NCBI GenBank assembly: GCA_037349315.1
Contig: JBAIAC010000054.1
Span: 5,989,570-6,053,569, forward strand
Length of the DNA: 64,000 nucleotides
Direction of reading: 5' to 3'
Source: Chelydra serpentina
Taxonomy: Eukaryota; Chordata; Testudines; Chelydridae
Both the position numbers and the translations under genes were made by a program. The number at the start of each line of letters is the position of its first letter. Position 1 is the stretch's first letter. A model generated the notes under the pieces. The model worked only from the letters and a program-made list of their open reading frames with translations, was not told where the DNA came from and did not search any database. Positions 1 to 8,250 of this stretch are shown in pieces.

Positions 1-71
1 TTTACCCTGAAGAATTACAAAAAGTTTTCCCCCCAAAACAGCAGCTCGAACTTTACACTACGGCTAATTAA
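1..71 (+). pseudogene. Maverick integrase, C-terminal tail
   Basis: The last codons of a retroviral-type (rve) integrase frame, ending at TAA 69-71. The visible string PEELQKV is typical of the C-terminus of Polinton integrases. The rest of the gene lies left of the window; the matching part in copy B (47481-47897) shows the catalytic core in pieces. Too short to classify without copy B. Confidence 0.6.
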
Positions 72-718
72 GCCCTTGGATCTCCCGGGTGCCTGGGAGG
101 TGGGGTTATGGAAATACAATACCCGCACAGCTGCAACACTATCAACGAAGACACCCCTTTTGAAATCACCTTTGGAGATATGGCGTAGAGTTTTATCCGA
201 CGACAAGGTTATTACGGGTCCATACCTGAATTATTGGATCATATGAACAGTACTGTGGCATGTCATCCCGCACCGCCAGAGGTGGTCATCAACTACGACT
301 CTGTGAGCAGAAAAGTTAGACTTCAATCCGCCGATTATACTTGTATGTTTACTACCAGCGGGGAGCTAGTAAACGTTCTGGGTTTGGGACCCAAGCGCAG
401 CATCCAAAAATTCCCCTTCTCGGCAGACATCACAGGGGAGTTTAATTCCTTGTATCTGTACATGGATCTTGTAGAACACCAGTTTGTGGGGGACTTTTCT
501 GTTCCCCTATTTCGCTGTGTCCCTGTCCGAGGAAGGAACAACGTGTTTGTCACCATCGCCTACGATAAACCTCATTACCTTCCTGTCAGAAAACACCACA
601 TCGATACCATCACCATTGAAATAAAGACAGATCAGAACAGAACAGATGCGTCTCATTTCTCTTTGGCAAGATGAACATCAAGGTGCACTTGCATCCCCGG
701 AGAGAGCGAGGTTTCTAA
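72..718 (+). pseudogene. Maverick penton-like minor capsid protein, broken
   Basis: The family forms a jelly-roll capsid vertex protein. The region reads as pieces in shifted frames: a start segment with LPGAWEVGL near 80-110; a second frame from the ATG at 109 with EIQYPHSCNT, ending in a TAG near 186; the longest open stretch at 234-674 (146 codons) with SLYLYMDLVEHQFVGD and VPVRGRNN; and a C-terminal stretch ending NIKVHLHPRR in another frame, closing at TAA 716-718. The frame therefore breaks at least between 105 and 110, at the TAG near 186, and near 640-655. Assignment as penton-like rather than another capsid subunit is from remembered family patterns and is moderate. Confidence 0.65.
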
Positions 719-731
719 AAAGCAAAACGCT

Positions 732-1033
732 ATGGCGATCCTAAAAAAATACAGCGATCCCCCCATCTACAGGGACTATTACAAAGCCCAGGCAGGATAT
801 GCCCTTCCTGGATATCATGGGACACCCGTGATATATGGGGCTGGCATGGATGGAGGAGGCTATTCCGTAGCCTCTTTCGAAAAGCCGTACTGCTTTTGAG
901 GAGGGGGCTAAAGATTATTAAACCCCACGTAAAAACTGCCGCTCAAAACATAGCTAAAGACGTTGTAGGCCATGTCTCCCGCGCTGTTCTGGAGAAGGTG
1001 GGGAATACAGAAGAGGCGCTCTCCGCCTGGTAA
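732..1033 (+). pseudogene. Maverick pX/core-like small basic peptide, frameshifted
   Basis: An ATG at 732 opens a 55-codon frame with tyrosine/glycine-rich sequence (YYKAQAGYALPGYHG), ending TGA near 899. An overlapping frame from about 840 carries a basic amphipathic stretch (RRLFRSLFRKAVLLLRRGLK) and runs to TAA 1031-1033. A Gly/Tyr-rich start followed by an arginine-rich helix matches the small pX- or pVI-like gene next to the capsid genes of adintoviruses. The two halves are in different frames, so the gene carries a frameshift around 845-895. The same break is present in copy B. Confidence 0.55.
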
Positions 1034-1054
1034 AAGAGAGATATTTTAATCAAC

Positions 1055-1222
1055 ACGGCTTTTGCTCACTGCGGGTCTGAAGAGTGCACCAAATCCGAAC
1101 TAGGCTTGTTTCGAATAGCCCCTATGCAGACCAGCATTGAGAAAAGCATCTACATCGGGTTTGTGAACGTGGGCGTTTTCGCTCACAGTTTTCTCAGGGC
1201 TTGGTGTGGTGGTGGCCGCTGA
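1055..1222 (+). pseudogene. N-terminus of second Maverick capsid protein (F54H12.2-like), start lost
   Basis: The frame contains SEECTKSELGLF and QTSIEKSIYI, which resemble the conserved beginning of proteins annotated as F54H12.2-like, a Maverick capsid gene that I take to be hexon-like. The expected start position reads ACG (1055-1057). Similarity stops after roughly 35 codons, and the frame ends at TGA 1220-1222 in unrelated sequence. Only the beginning of the gene survives; full family members have several hundred residues. Shared with copy B. Confidence 0.6.
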
Positions 1223-2744
1223 GGAACTGGAGTTGTGTTTGCGTGGTTGTTTTTTACCACCAATTAGCAAAATATATTTACCTGGCTTCATCCAGCCATC
1301 AGTCACTGATACTGGTGAATTTTTCTTTTCAGCGGTCTCTTCTTTTTCTTTTAAGCTTGTTTACCCTCTGGTCTAAGGGTCTCTCATGTTTTGACCGTAC
1401 TGTGGAGCAGACAAGATTATTATTATAAATCACATTAAACTGTTTTGTAAACCACTTGAAAACCCCCCCCACACACAACAAACCCACAAACATTTTTTTA
1501 AATACACCTCATTTGCAAAATAAAAACCAAATTGCTTTAAAATCAACTTTTAAAATCCAGTTTAACAGATATTTTGCACAGTAAAAAAAAAAACACATTA
1601 GTTTGAAACACATCAGGTTGCAACCATATACTTTAAAAACAAACAACCCCACCTATGTTTTACAGACACACATTTATACACACACACACACACACAGAGA
1701 GAGAGAGTTTAAGACACAGTTTGGAACAAAATACTTTTCAATAAACTCACATGCATTTAAAAGCCAATTGCAGAAAGTTACCTTCTACTACAGGATAAAG
1801 GGTTGCAGGCACATGCTTGTTCTGAGTCCCCTCATGTGTGTTTGAGCCTTTGGGTTAAAGAACAAGCAAAAATGTTAGTTAGTATTAACCCCAAATCCTT
1901 ATACAACCTGTGTATTACCTGAAGTTATTAAGCACAACTACAGTTACAATGGTTTTTACCGTGGCCTAGTGATAAAGTGCAGTTTAAAGTGACTGGTTCC
2001 ATGCTAGACAGATCACACTGCAATAAACATAGGCACCATTATTTACTAAGACAGCATGGCCAAAGAGTGATATTATATAATATATATTTTCAGTTTTAAA
2101 AACAGGGAGCAGACCTCCTCTTGCAGTCCAGCAGCCATTCAAGAGAGTTTCTGTTCTCCAAAATACCTACGGTTTTTATACCCTTTGTTTCAAACAGACT
2201 TCAAAATAGTAGTTAGCAGGTTGATTTGATGGCTACAACTCTGAAATAATAAATACTTAAGGACTTTACGCTCCCCTCCCTAACATTCCCTTTTGTGATC
2301 TGGGGTGAGGGAATTTAGCTGTCTGCACAACTGAGCTGCTTTTGGCTACATGTTTTTTCTTTTAGTTAAAATCCATTTTTCTGTAGGACCTTCTTACAGT
2401 ATTAAACAGGAAATCACCAATCCTTAATGTAACTGTACCCATTTCCAAGTGGGGACCCTTTGCAGATATCAATAAATGTCTTTGGGGCTTGTTTTTTTAA
2501 ACATGTTTCTTTCATGCTCAAAGTTTGGGGTGGGGGTTTGAAATAAAATGGTTGTATCACAGCCATAATAAGCACCCATAGCTTTTAAATGTTTGATTGT
2601 CTTTAAAGCAAATGCTTGTTCTAAAGAATGGTGAAGGTTTGTGAACCCCTGAAACATTTCAGTTTTGGGTTAGACACTCGTGTTTGGTTTTTTTGGGGGG
2701 TGTAAATATATTATTTTAAACTTTTAATGGTTTGGAATTGCTAG
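1223..2744. other. AT-rich Maverick interior without recognised gene
   Basis: AT-rich stretch with homopolymers and a short CA microsatellite (about 1678-1698), which is longer in copy B. A 68-codon minus-strand frame (1100-1306, GKYILLIGG and a Ser/Thr/Ala-rich tail) crosses its left edge, but I cannot assign it to a family. It may be leftover interior of the element or sequence inserted into it. Confidence 0.5.
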
Positions 2745-2945
2745 AGTGACCCATAGCATTCAAACAACTCCTGGGTCATATTTAAATTGTCCAATAGCGT
2801 TCTACCAACTCCTGGGGTCATATTTAAACAGTCCAATAGAGTTCTGCCAACTCCTGGGTCATTTTAACTGTCCAATAGTGCTCTACCAACTCCAGGGATT
2901 ATATTTAAACTATCCAATAGCATCTGCGAATTCCTGAGGTTTTAT
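2745..2945 (+). repeat. About four tandem 38-43 bp repeats with CCAAT and TATTTAAA motifs
   Basis: Four and a half imperfect units, each reading roughly TATTTAAA, then TCCAATAG, then CTACCAACTCCTGGG. Each unit keeps a CCAAT-type core, and three of the four keep an AT-rich TATTTAAA block. This looks like a minisatellite built from promoter-like motifs. It lies in the Maverick between the capsid genes and the minus-strand frames. Also present in copy B at 50575-50775. Confidence 0.85.
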
Positions 2946-2984
2946 TTCATTTCATATTATCAGAACTGACCCACCCACCTCCCT

Positions 2985-4183
2985 TATCATGGGTGCAAAC
3001 CAATTACATTGATCCCTATGGCAACAAGGGTAAGTAATCACAGTTACCCTCGCTATTCAGTGGGGGTGTGGTTAAAACCATTCCGTTCAACAGGATGAGT
3101 CAACTCTATTGTACTTAAACACATGTCTGAACCATCCCTGTTTGTCTGACTGTAAACACATTTTTAGGATTTTGCCCTTCCCACAACAGACATTTAAGCT
3201 TTTTGCTGTACATGGGTCTCTTTTACACAAAGACACAAGATCTAGGTTCTCACAAACCATTTTTTAACATAAAAGACATACAGCTCCTTGAAAATATACC
3301 AAGATGCTTCATTAAAACTTTTAGCTCACTTAAGGGCCAAAGACCTTTTAAAAGAAACACAAATAGTCACAAAGCCCTTTTCAATAGATTTATTAAAATT
3401 TACAGCTACCAAGTTTTGTATCGCATGTTTGTCCCCTCACCATTCTCTAACCTAATCCTTTTGAATTTCTTACAAATAGTCTTTTTCTTAAGCAGGGATC
3501 TGTCACTTTTTGAGCGGACCAAATGGTCAATATAATGCTGTAACAGGCATCTTCCGGTTTGGTCATTTTCTTTAAAAAATGGTCAGGGTCTCCACTGAAT
3601 TGCACAGCATTTATCAAGGTCACCCCTTGCGCTAAATGTTCTTGGGTTAGGCACAGACATTGCATAGCACAACCTACGGCAATAACAGTATTCACTAAGC
3701 TTTGCAAACACAGCTCAGCACACAGGCCCCAGAGCTTGCAGTTTATATTCACTGAAGTCCAAGTTGCGCGGTCATGGTGCCGTTGGCTGGCCCATCTATG
3801 ACACAGCCCTCACAATCTTCAAAACGCTTTTCCCTAAGACAGTGATGAAGAACAGCATAAACAGCAACGCGGACGATACTCCGCATAACTTTTTTATGCT
3901 CACGATGTGGCACTGGCTCAGCAAGTTCCATGCCAAGCCTCCTCCTAAATGCCTTATAGTCGTCATCCTCGGAGTCCTCTTCAACCATTTGTAGAGGTGT
4001 TGAGCAAAACCAAGGCGGGCCTGGTTCATGTTCGCTGCTTGATGCAACGCAGTTCAGGGCCTCCGGGTCCTCTAGAAAGGCATCGTCGAGCTGTCGAGAG
4101 ATTTTCAAATAAGAAAGAAGTATAAGTTCCCGCTGCTTGTTTTTAGATTTACACAACCCCTGGTTCCTAACCCCGTTACACCT
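2985..4183. other. 1,199-bp segment present only in copy A
   Basis: In copy B the flanks are joined directly at about 50814. Both edges share the imperfect microhomology CCT(T/C)ATCA. The segment holds most of the minus-strand Cys/His-rich frame, so deletion from copy B is more likely than insertion here. Confidence 0.85.
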
Positions 4184-4210
4184 CATCAGCGACCGTCGCT
4201 TCTTAATCAT
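3447..4210 (-). pseudogene. Unrecognised Cys/His-rich Maverick protein, frameshifted
   Basis: The minus-strand frame 4210-3749 (153 codons) starts directly after the stop of the upstream frame (4211-4720) and in the same reading frame. It is acidic in the middle (EEDSEDDD) and then has HHCLREKRFEDCEGC, a likely metal-binding Cys/His cluster. A frame change near 3760 leads into a second open stretch, 3752-3447, rich in cysteine. The expected His part of the cluster lies in the shifted frame. The function is unknown; the position near a terminal repeat suggests an accessory gene of the element. Absent from copy B because of the deletion there. Confidence 0.45.
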
Positions 4211-4720
4211 TCATTTACCCGAGCGAAGTCTTTTCCGTTCACCTTGTCCGCCGGTGACTCCCCCCAAGCCATGATCGCCTTCCTCCTCCAGGGTGTTGGC
4301 TGACGAGGGGCCACCATGCTCATCGGGGTGTCTCATGAGCGGTTGGGCTTCGAGTTCGGGTGCTGGCATATCAATCAATGGCTGGGCCAAAGGGATCCTC
4401 TCGGCTGCTCCCTCATGCTCCTCGGAACTGTCGCTGATGTAGCGCTTTCTCTGCGGATGGTCGAAAACCTTTGGGGTAAAACAAAGTCTGAAGTTGTCAC
4501 GGGAGTGGTAAAGGAGTCCATGTTTCCTCTCAGCCTTTCCACAATTTCTAAAACACGTGTCCTTGGTAAGAGATGGCCTCGTCTGCCCGGCGCTGGGCCT
4601 CATGGGGTGATGGTGCTGAACTCTGATTGGCAGAGGGCTTTGGGAGGAGTTCTTAGTGGAGACATACGACCCTCTCCTGGGCGGTTCACCCCATTCCAGA
4701 ACCTGCCCTATTTTGGTCAA
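4211..4720 (-). pseudogene. Unrecognised TIR-encoded Maverick frame (acidic, Ser-rich)
   Basis: An open minus-strand frame of 169 codons with no recognised domain. The first part is probably translated repeat; the Met at about 4594 is a more plausible start. Visible features are a Cys-containing stretch (TCFRNCGKAERKHGLLYH), an acidic serine run (SDSSEEHEG) that resembles casein-kinase-2 sites, and a basic tail (ERKRLRSGK). A related frame occurs in the opposite terminal repeat at 47049-47354. A single in-frame TGA (4211-4213) separates it from the next frame, which opens with ATG at once. The two may once have been one gene. Confidence 0.5.
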
Positions 4721-5075
4721 ATCTCCTTTCGTGGAGGTCCTCTGTGGCTGAAATCCATCACGACTGGTAGAGGGTGGTGGGAGAAGTTCTTAGAGTGGTC
4801 AAACGAACCACTTCCAGACAGGTCACCCAACCCCAGAATTCTCCCCCAATTAATGAAATCTCCTCTTGGGATGGTTCCCAGCAGCTGAAACCCCTCCTGA
4901 TTGGCAGAGGGAGGTCCGAGGAATTCTTAGAGGGGTCACACGAACCACTTCTGGACAGGTCACCCCACCCCGGAACTCCCCCTGATCGGTCAAATCTTCT
5001 CTCGGGGCGGTAACCCATTCTGATTGGTAGAAAACAGTGGGAGGAGTTTTTAGAGGTGTCATATGACACACATTG
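4640..5075 (-). repeat. Tandem 122-136 bp repeats inside the Maverick TIR
   Basis: On the minus strand each unit runs from CCTCTAAGAACTCCTCCCA, through a CCAATCAG-type box, GAGATTTGACC and GGGGTGAC to GGAAGTGG. Three full units and a partial one are visible; the left terminal repeat (46590-47045) has the matching array. Several units keep the CCAAT box. Confidence 0.85.
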
Positions 5076-5210
5076 CTTCCGGCCATGTGTCTGCCTTGAC
5101 CCCAGAAGTAATGCCCCCATGGGGTGGGACTTCCGGTAATTGGTGGTCAGTGCTTACGGGATCAAGTGGTGGGGTTAACCTTGGATTGATGGTAGGGCAC
5201 TTATACTACT

Positions 5211-5861
5211 AGATACATCATTCTAGAGGACAAAGCCCTTTGTATCTTGCAGCTGGCTCATGGCGACTGCAACAGTCAGGCAGTTCTCACATGCACATGG
5301 TAACTGTGGCCTTCTGGCTTCGGGTCACCACTTTCATTCCATCAGTCAAAAACGTGAGTTCTGCTGGACCCTGCTTTGCTGCTATTGCAGATATGAGAGA
5401 GCAACCGGCTCACAGACCCTGAGTCCTCTTAGCAGTCACCTGAGCCAGGCATTTCTAGCCTTCTCCTGGGAGGATCCCTGGCCACAGGTTTGGGACTTCA
5501 CAGAAACAATTGGACTTCTTCCTTCAATTCCCTGCCTTGGCAGCAACCTCGGCATTGGTGGCATCTCAGTCTCTCCTGCTCTCTGCCTGCGGCACACAAT
5601 AGTTCAGCCTCCTGAGGACCAGAGGGGTATTTCTAATAGCCTGTGATATACTGGAAACAATGACATACTTGTCCATAAAATGAATTCTTCTAAATCTGTC
5701 TGTTGTGAGACTGTCTGGGGTTTGGTCTACTGAGCTGTAAATGAATGAGGCTATTTTTGGGTTTGCAACTTAATATATTGTTTGATACTATCTCATCTAA
5801 TAAAAACACTGTCTGCTTGTTTTAATATACCTGAGTGTGCTTAATATACCTGAGTGTGCTT
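5211..5861. other. Flank of the Maverick; no gene recognised
   Basis: Short open frames here have no recognisable domain. Near 5822-5859 copy A has a 19-bp direct duplication (TTAATATACCTGAGTGTGC twice) that copy B has only once. Confidence 0.6.
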
Positions 5862-6068
5862 AGAGCCCGGCAAATCTGCGGTTATCCACTTTATATCCGC
5901 AGATATCTGCCTCCATGGATACAGTTGTATAGTTTACCATCTTTGCAGATCGCGGATCACATGCGGATCCAAATGTTTGTATGTGCGCAGAGCTCTACCA
6001 GTGAGGTAGGATGTGGATACATATAAAAGGGGATGCAGATCCAAATTTCTGTATCGCCGCAGGGCTCC
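5862..6068. mobile_element. hAT-like MITE, copy A
   Basis: A 207-bp non-coding element beginning AGAGCCCGGCAAATCTGCGG and ending CCGCAGGGCTCC, with imperfect inverted ends and several internal GCGGAT / ATCCGC inverted motifs. This matches a common type of short hAT-like element in reptile genomes, recalled rather than searched. No clear target duplication. Confidence 0.55.
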
Positions 6069-7242
6069 AATTATCACTGCAGCTTTATCCAATCAATAGC
6101 GGCCCTCGGACGAACTACTTTACCTCCAGAGATGCGTCAGTTTGATGGACGGATACTGGAAAGTATTTTTCTGGGTCAAAGCAAAACTACTCAGTACTTC
6201 AGCATCATGGAGTATCCGCTCGCACTCCCGATTCCCTTTCTTTATCTGATCCCAAAGTAGGAGAAAACAGGTTTTTAGGAAGAGCTATATCAGGGGAGAT
6301 TTTTGCCATCTGTAGCAAAACATTAGATCAGGCATTGGGATGGAGACAGTATCTATTATGTATTCACCAATAGCAATGAGATTCTCTTTTCCTTGAGGGT
6401 ACCTTCTCCAGAGCCCCTCCCACTCGAACAGCAGAGATTACAGGAGCTCAGAAATTAGCTAGCTGCGCTGAAAGATGGTACTTCCCACAATGCTCTGTTA
6501 ATCGACAGCAGCACCCAATGGTGCCGTGTCAGTTTTGGAAACAAGGGGGTTTGGGTGGCAGCCTCCCTGTACCATGTTACAGAGATCAGGCAGAGACACA
6601 CTCAACTGAGGGCCAAATGCCCCTTCCTACTATGGGGAAAACCCCCCAGTGGCTCAGCCATCAACCCGAGATCCAATGAGCAGCTTCAGCTTATCTCTGG
6701 CTCAGACAAGAGCATCCCTCTTGTTTTCAAACACAGTTCAAAGAGACCCTGTCAACTAGTTTAAAGCTGAGACTTAAGGCCTGTAATGAAGAAAACCTGA
6801 ATTAAGCAAAAGCAGTGCTAAAAACCCCAACCCACCAATGCTGGGTCAGTGCAGGAGACCTAGAAAGCGGAACCGCCTGGAAACAGGGTGTGTCTACACT
6901 GGAACAAGGCTAACAGAAATGGCATTCAAATGGACCACCTGCCGGAGTCTTGTCTACACTAGGGCTCAAGCCAATGGGAGTTTTCTGTTAATTTTCCTGG
7001 TGCAGCCAGAGCACCCATCACTGTAGCACGTAGGGCTCTGTGCTGATAACTTACATTGGACTAACTGGGAAAATGATCTGGGCTCACAGCTTTAGAGAAT
7101 CACAAGGTCTGACTATGGGCTGACTATGGAGTTCAATTGCACCTGCACCAAGGGAGTGTTTCCTACTGGTCAGAGTTAACAGTGAGCTAGATAGTTTCCA
7201 CCCACTGTCTTATCTCCCCTTCCATCCCGGACAAGTGGTAAC
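6069..7242. other. Non-coding; nothing firmly recognised
   Basis: Includes a short stretch near 6885-7030 with repeated TGTCTACACT that may be an old interspersed element. No coding exon or RNA gene seen. Confidence 0.5.
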
Positions 7243-7361
7243 CTGGGTCGGGGTCGTATAAGTGCCATTGTGCAGCTCCAGGAACAGTTCTCCTATCCAG
7301 GTAAACAGCTGGGTCTTCTCCTTCTCCAGCACGGAGAAAAACCGGTCAGGGGTGGACATCC
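7243..7361 (-). pseudogene. Isolated GH38 alpha-mannosidase (MAN2C1-like) exon, copy A
   Basis: The minus strand has an acceptor-like run ending CGCATAG at 7362-7363, then a 119-bp open exon, then a donor-like CAG/GTTACC at 7243/7242. Two bases plus 39 codons keep a consistent phase. The translation includes [19 protein letters not shown] and ELHNGTYTT, which match the conserved WxGEL-xLExHxGTYTT segment of class II alpha-mannosidases, closest by memory to cytosolic MAN2C1. No neighbouring MAN2C1 exons were found on either side, so this is probably a captured or relic exon, although it is undamaged. Identical in layout to copy B (53862-53980). Confidence 0.6.
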
Positions 7362-7399
7362 CTATGCGGGAGAAATGCAGATAGTGACAAGACAGGCTT

Positions 7400-7818
7400 A
7401 GCAGCTGCTGCTGGCCCCGCAGACACGCAGAGCAGCGCGGACACGGGCTGAGCCACAGCTCCGGAGTCCGGCAGCCGGCGAGCCTGAACCACTGCGCTAC
7501 TGCGCGTGTGCAGTGCCAGAGTGCAGCCTCCCGGTCAGTGGGGTGTGAGCTCCCCGGGGGCGGGGCCTGGCTCCCGCCTCCCTGTCGCCTAGCAACGGGC
7601 AATCCGGGCTCCGCCTCTGTTCCCTCGTCCCAGATTCCTGGCCCGGGCTCCCCCCTACTGCCCCCATGCGGCTGCTGCAGGGAAAGAGTGGGGCGCACAC
7701 CACATCGGGGTCCCTCGCCCTGCTCTGGCGAAGGGCCCGGCTGTGAACAGGGTCAGGGTCAGCCCCGGGATTGCCGTGGGAGCCAGGCCCTGCTGTGCCG
7801 CAGGCTCCCAGGGCCACG
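7400..7818 (+). promoter_or_regulatory. CpG-rich promoter-like island with GC box and RFX X-box, copy A
   Basis: Local CpG-dense block. It contains a GC box (GGGGGCGGGGCC near 7556-7566), CTCCCGCC, and a near-perfect RFX X-box GTCGCCTAGCAAC at 7584-7596. A consensus splice donor (CACG/GTGAGC) follows at 7818/7819, so a non-coding first exon from about 7600 to 7818 is plausible. It lies about 7.6 kb upstream of the first recognised MROH coding exon on the same strand. No TATA box. Promoter function is inferred from motifs and composition only. Confidence 0.45.
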
Positions 7819-8054
7819 GTGAGCCAGTCACACTGGGGCCCAGATCCTCACGGGTTTAGGCGCCGAAATCCCACTGAAGTCCTACCTTCTCTGTGCCTTG
7901 GTTCCCCACCCCTGCAATGGGGGTTACAGCCCTGCCCTGCCTCCCAGTGGTGGTGTGAGGATAAAGGCCTTAAAGATTGGGAGGTGGTCAGCTCCGACAG
8001 TGATGGGGCCACAGGAGTACCTAAACCAGACTAGAAACGGGCAGAGATATGAAA

Positions 8055-8056
<2 letters not shown>

Positions 8057-8090
<34 letters not shown>

Positions 8091-8250
8091 ATGTGAAGCA
8101 CACACACTCCCAAACAGAACCATGCAGGGTAATATATGTTCTATAACACACACACACACACACGTGACGCATACACACACATGCACACACACACACATAA
8201 ACAGAACCATGCAGGGTAATGTATGTTATAAAACACACACACACACACAA
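8057..8250. repeat. CA microsatellite tract with duplicated spacer, copy A
   Basis: Runs of (CA)n are broken by a spacer reading ACCATGCAGGGTAAT plus A or G, then TATGTT. The spacer occurs twice here but once in copy B (54676-54800), so this tract differs in length between copies. Confidence 0.95.

Larger units (their letters stand above)
1..5210 (+). mobile_element. Maverick/Polinton (adintovirus-like) remnant, copy A, left end outside window
   Basis: Degraded large DNA transposon related to adintoviruses. The order is integrase tail, penton-like capsid, pX-like peptide and start of a second capsid protein on the plus strand, then an AT-rich stretch, and minus-strand frames running inward from the right terminal inverted repeat. 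The right end is placed at 5210, where the inverted strand starts with AG, as is usual for Polinton termini, and matches the left terminus seen at 46447 in copy B. No PolB, packaging ATPase or protease was recognised. Full elements are usually 15-20 kb, so most of the interior is gone. Frameshifts and stops show that it is not functional as it stands. Confidence 0.8.
4211..5210 (-). repeat. Right terminal inverted repeat of Maverick, copy A
   Basis: Read on the minus strand, this matches 46447-47355 on the plus strand at clearly less than perfect identity. The outermost bases on the inward-reading strands are AGTAGTATAAGTG here and AGTAATATAAGGG on the left. About 4640-5075 it contains three to four tandem units of roughly 122-136 bp. 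The inner part contains the beginning of a reading frame. Flanking bases outside 5210 do not match those outside 46447, so no target duplication is visible. Confidence 0.8.

Noticed and set aside
2745..2945. CRISPR-like array (regular repeats)
   Set aside because: Units are imperfect, contiguous and without unique spacers, in a vertebrate genome; this is a minisatellite.
4316..4888. 190-codon plus-strand frame across the Maverick TIR
   Set aside because: Opposite the better-supported minus-strand frame and mostly translated repeat; the corresponding strand of the left TIR does not show it.
1..5210. Integrated exogenous adenovirus
   Set aside because: Integrase remnant, AG-starting TIRs and F54H12.2-like capsid sequence point to a Maverick/Polinton relic rather than an adenovirus.
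7210..7698. 162-codon minus-strand frame containing the mannosidase exon
   Set aside because: Only the 7243-7361 part is coding-like; the rest is CpG-rich sequence read through, and an acceptor-like site marks the border.
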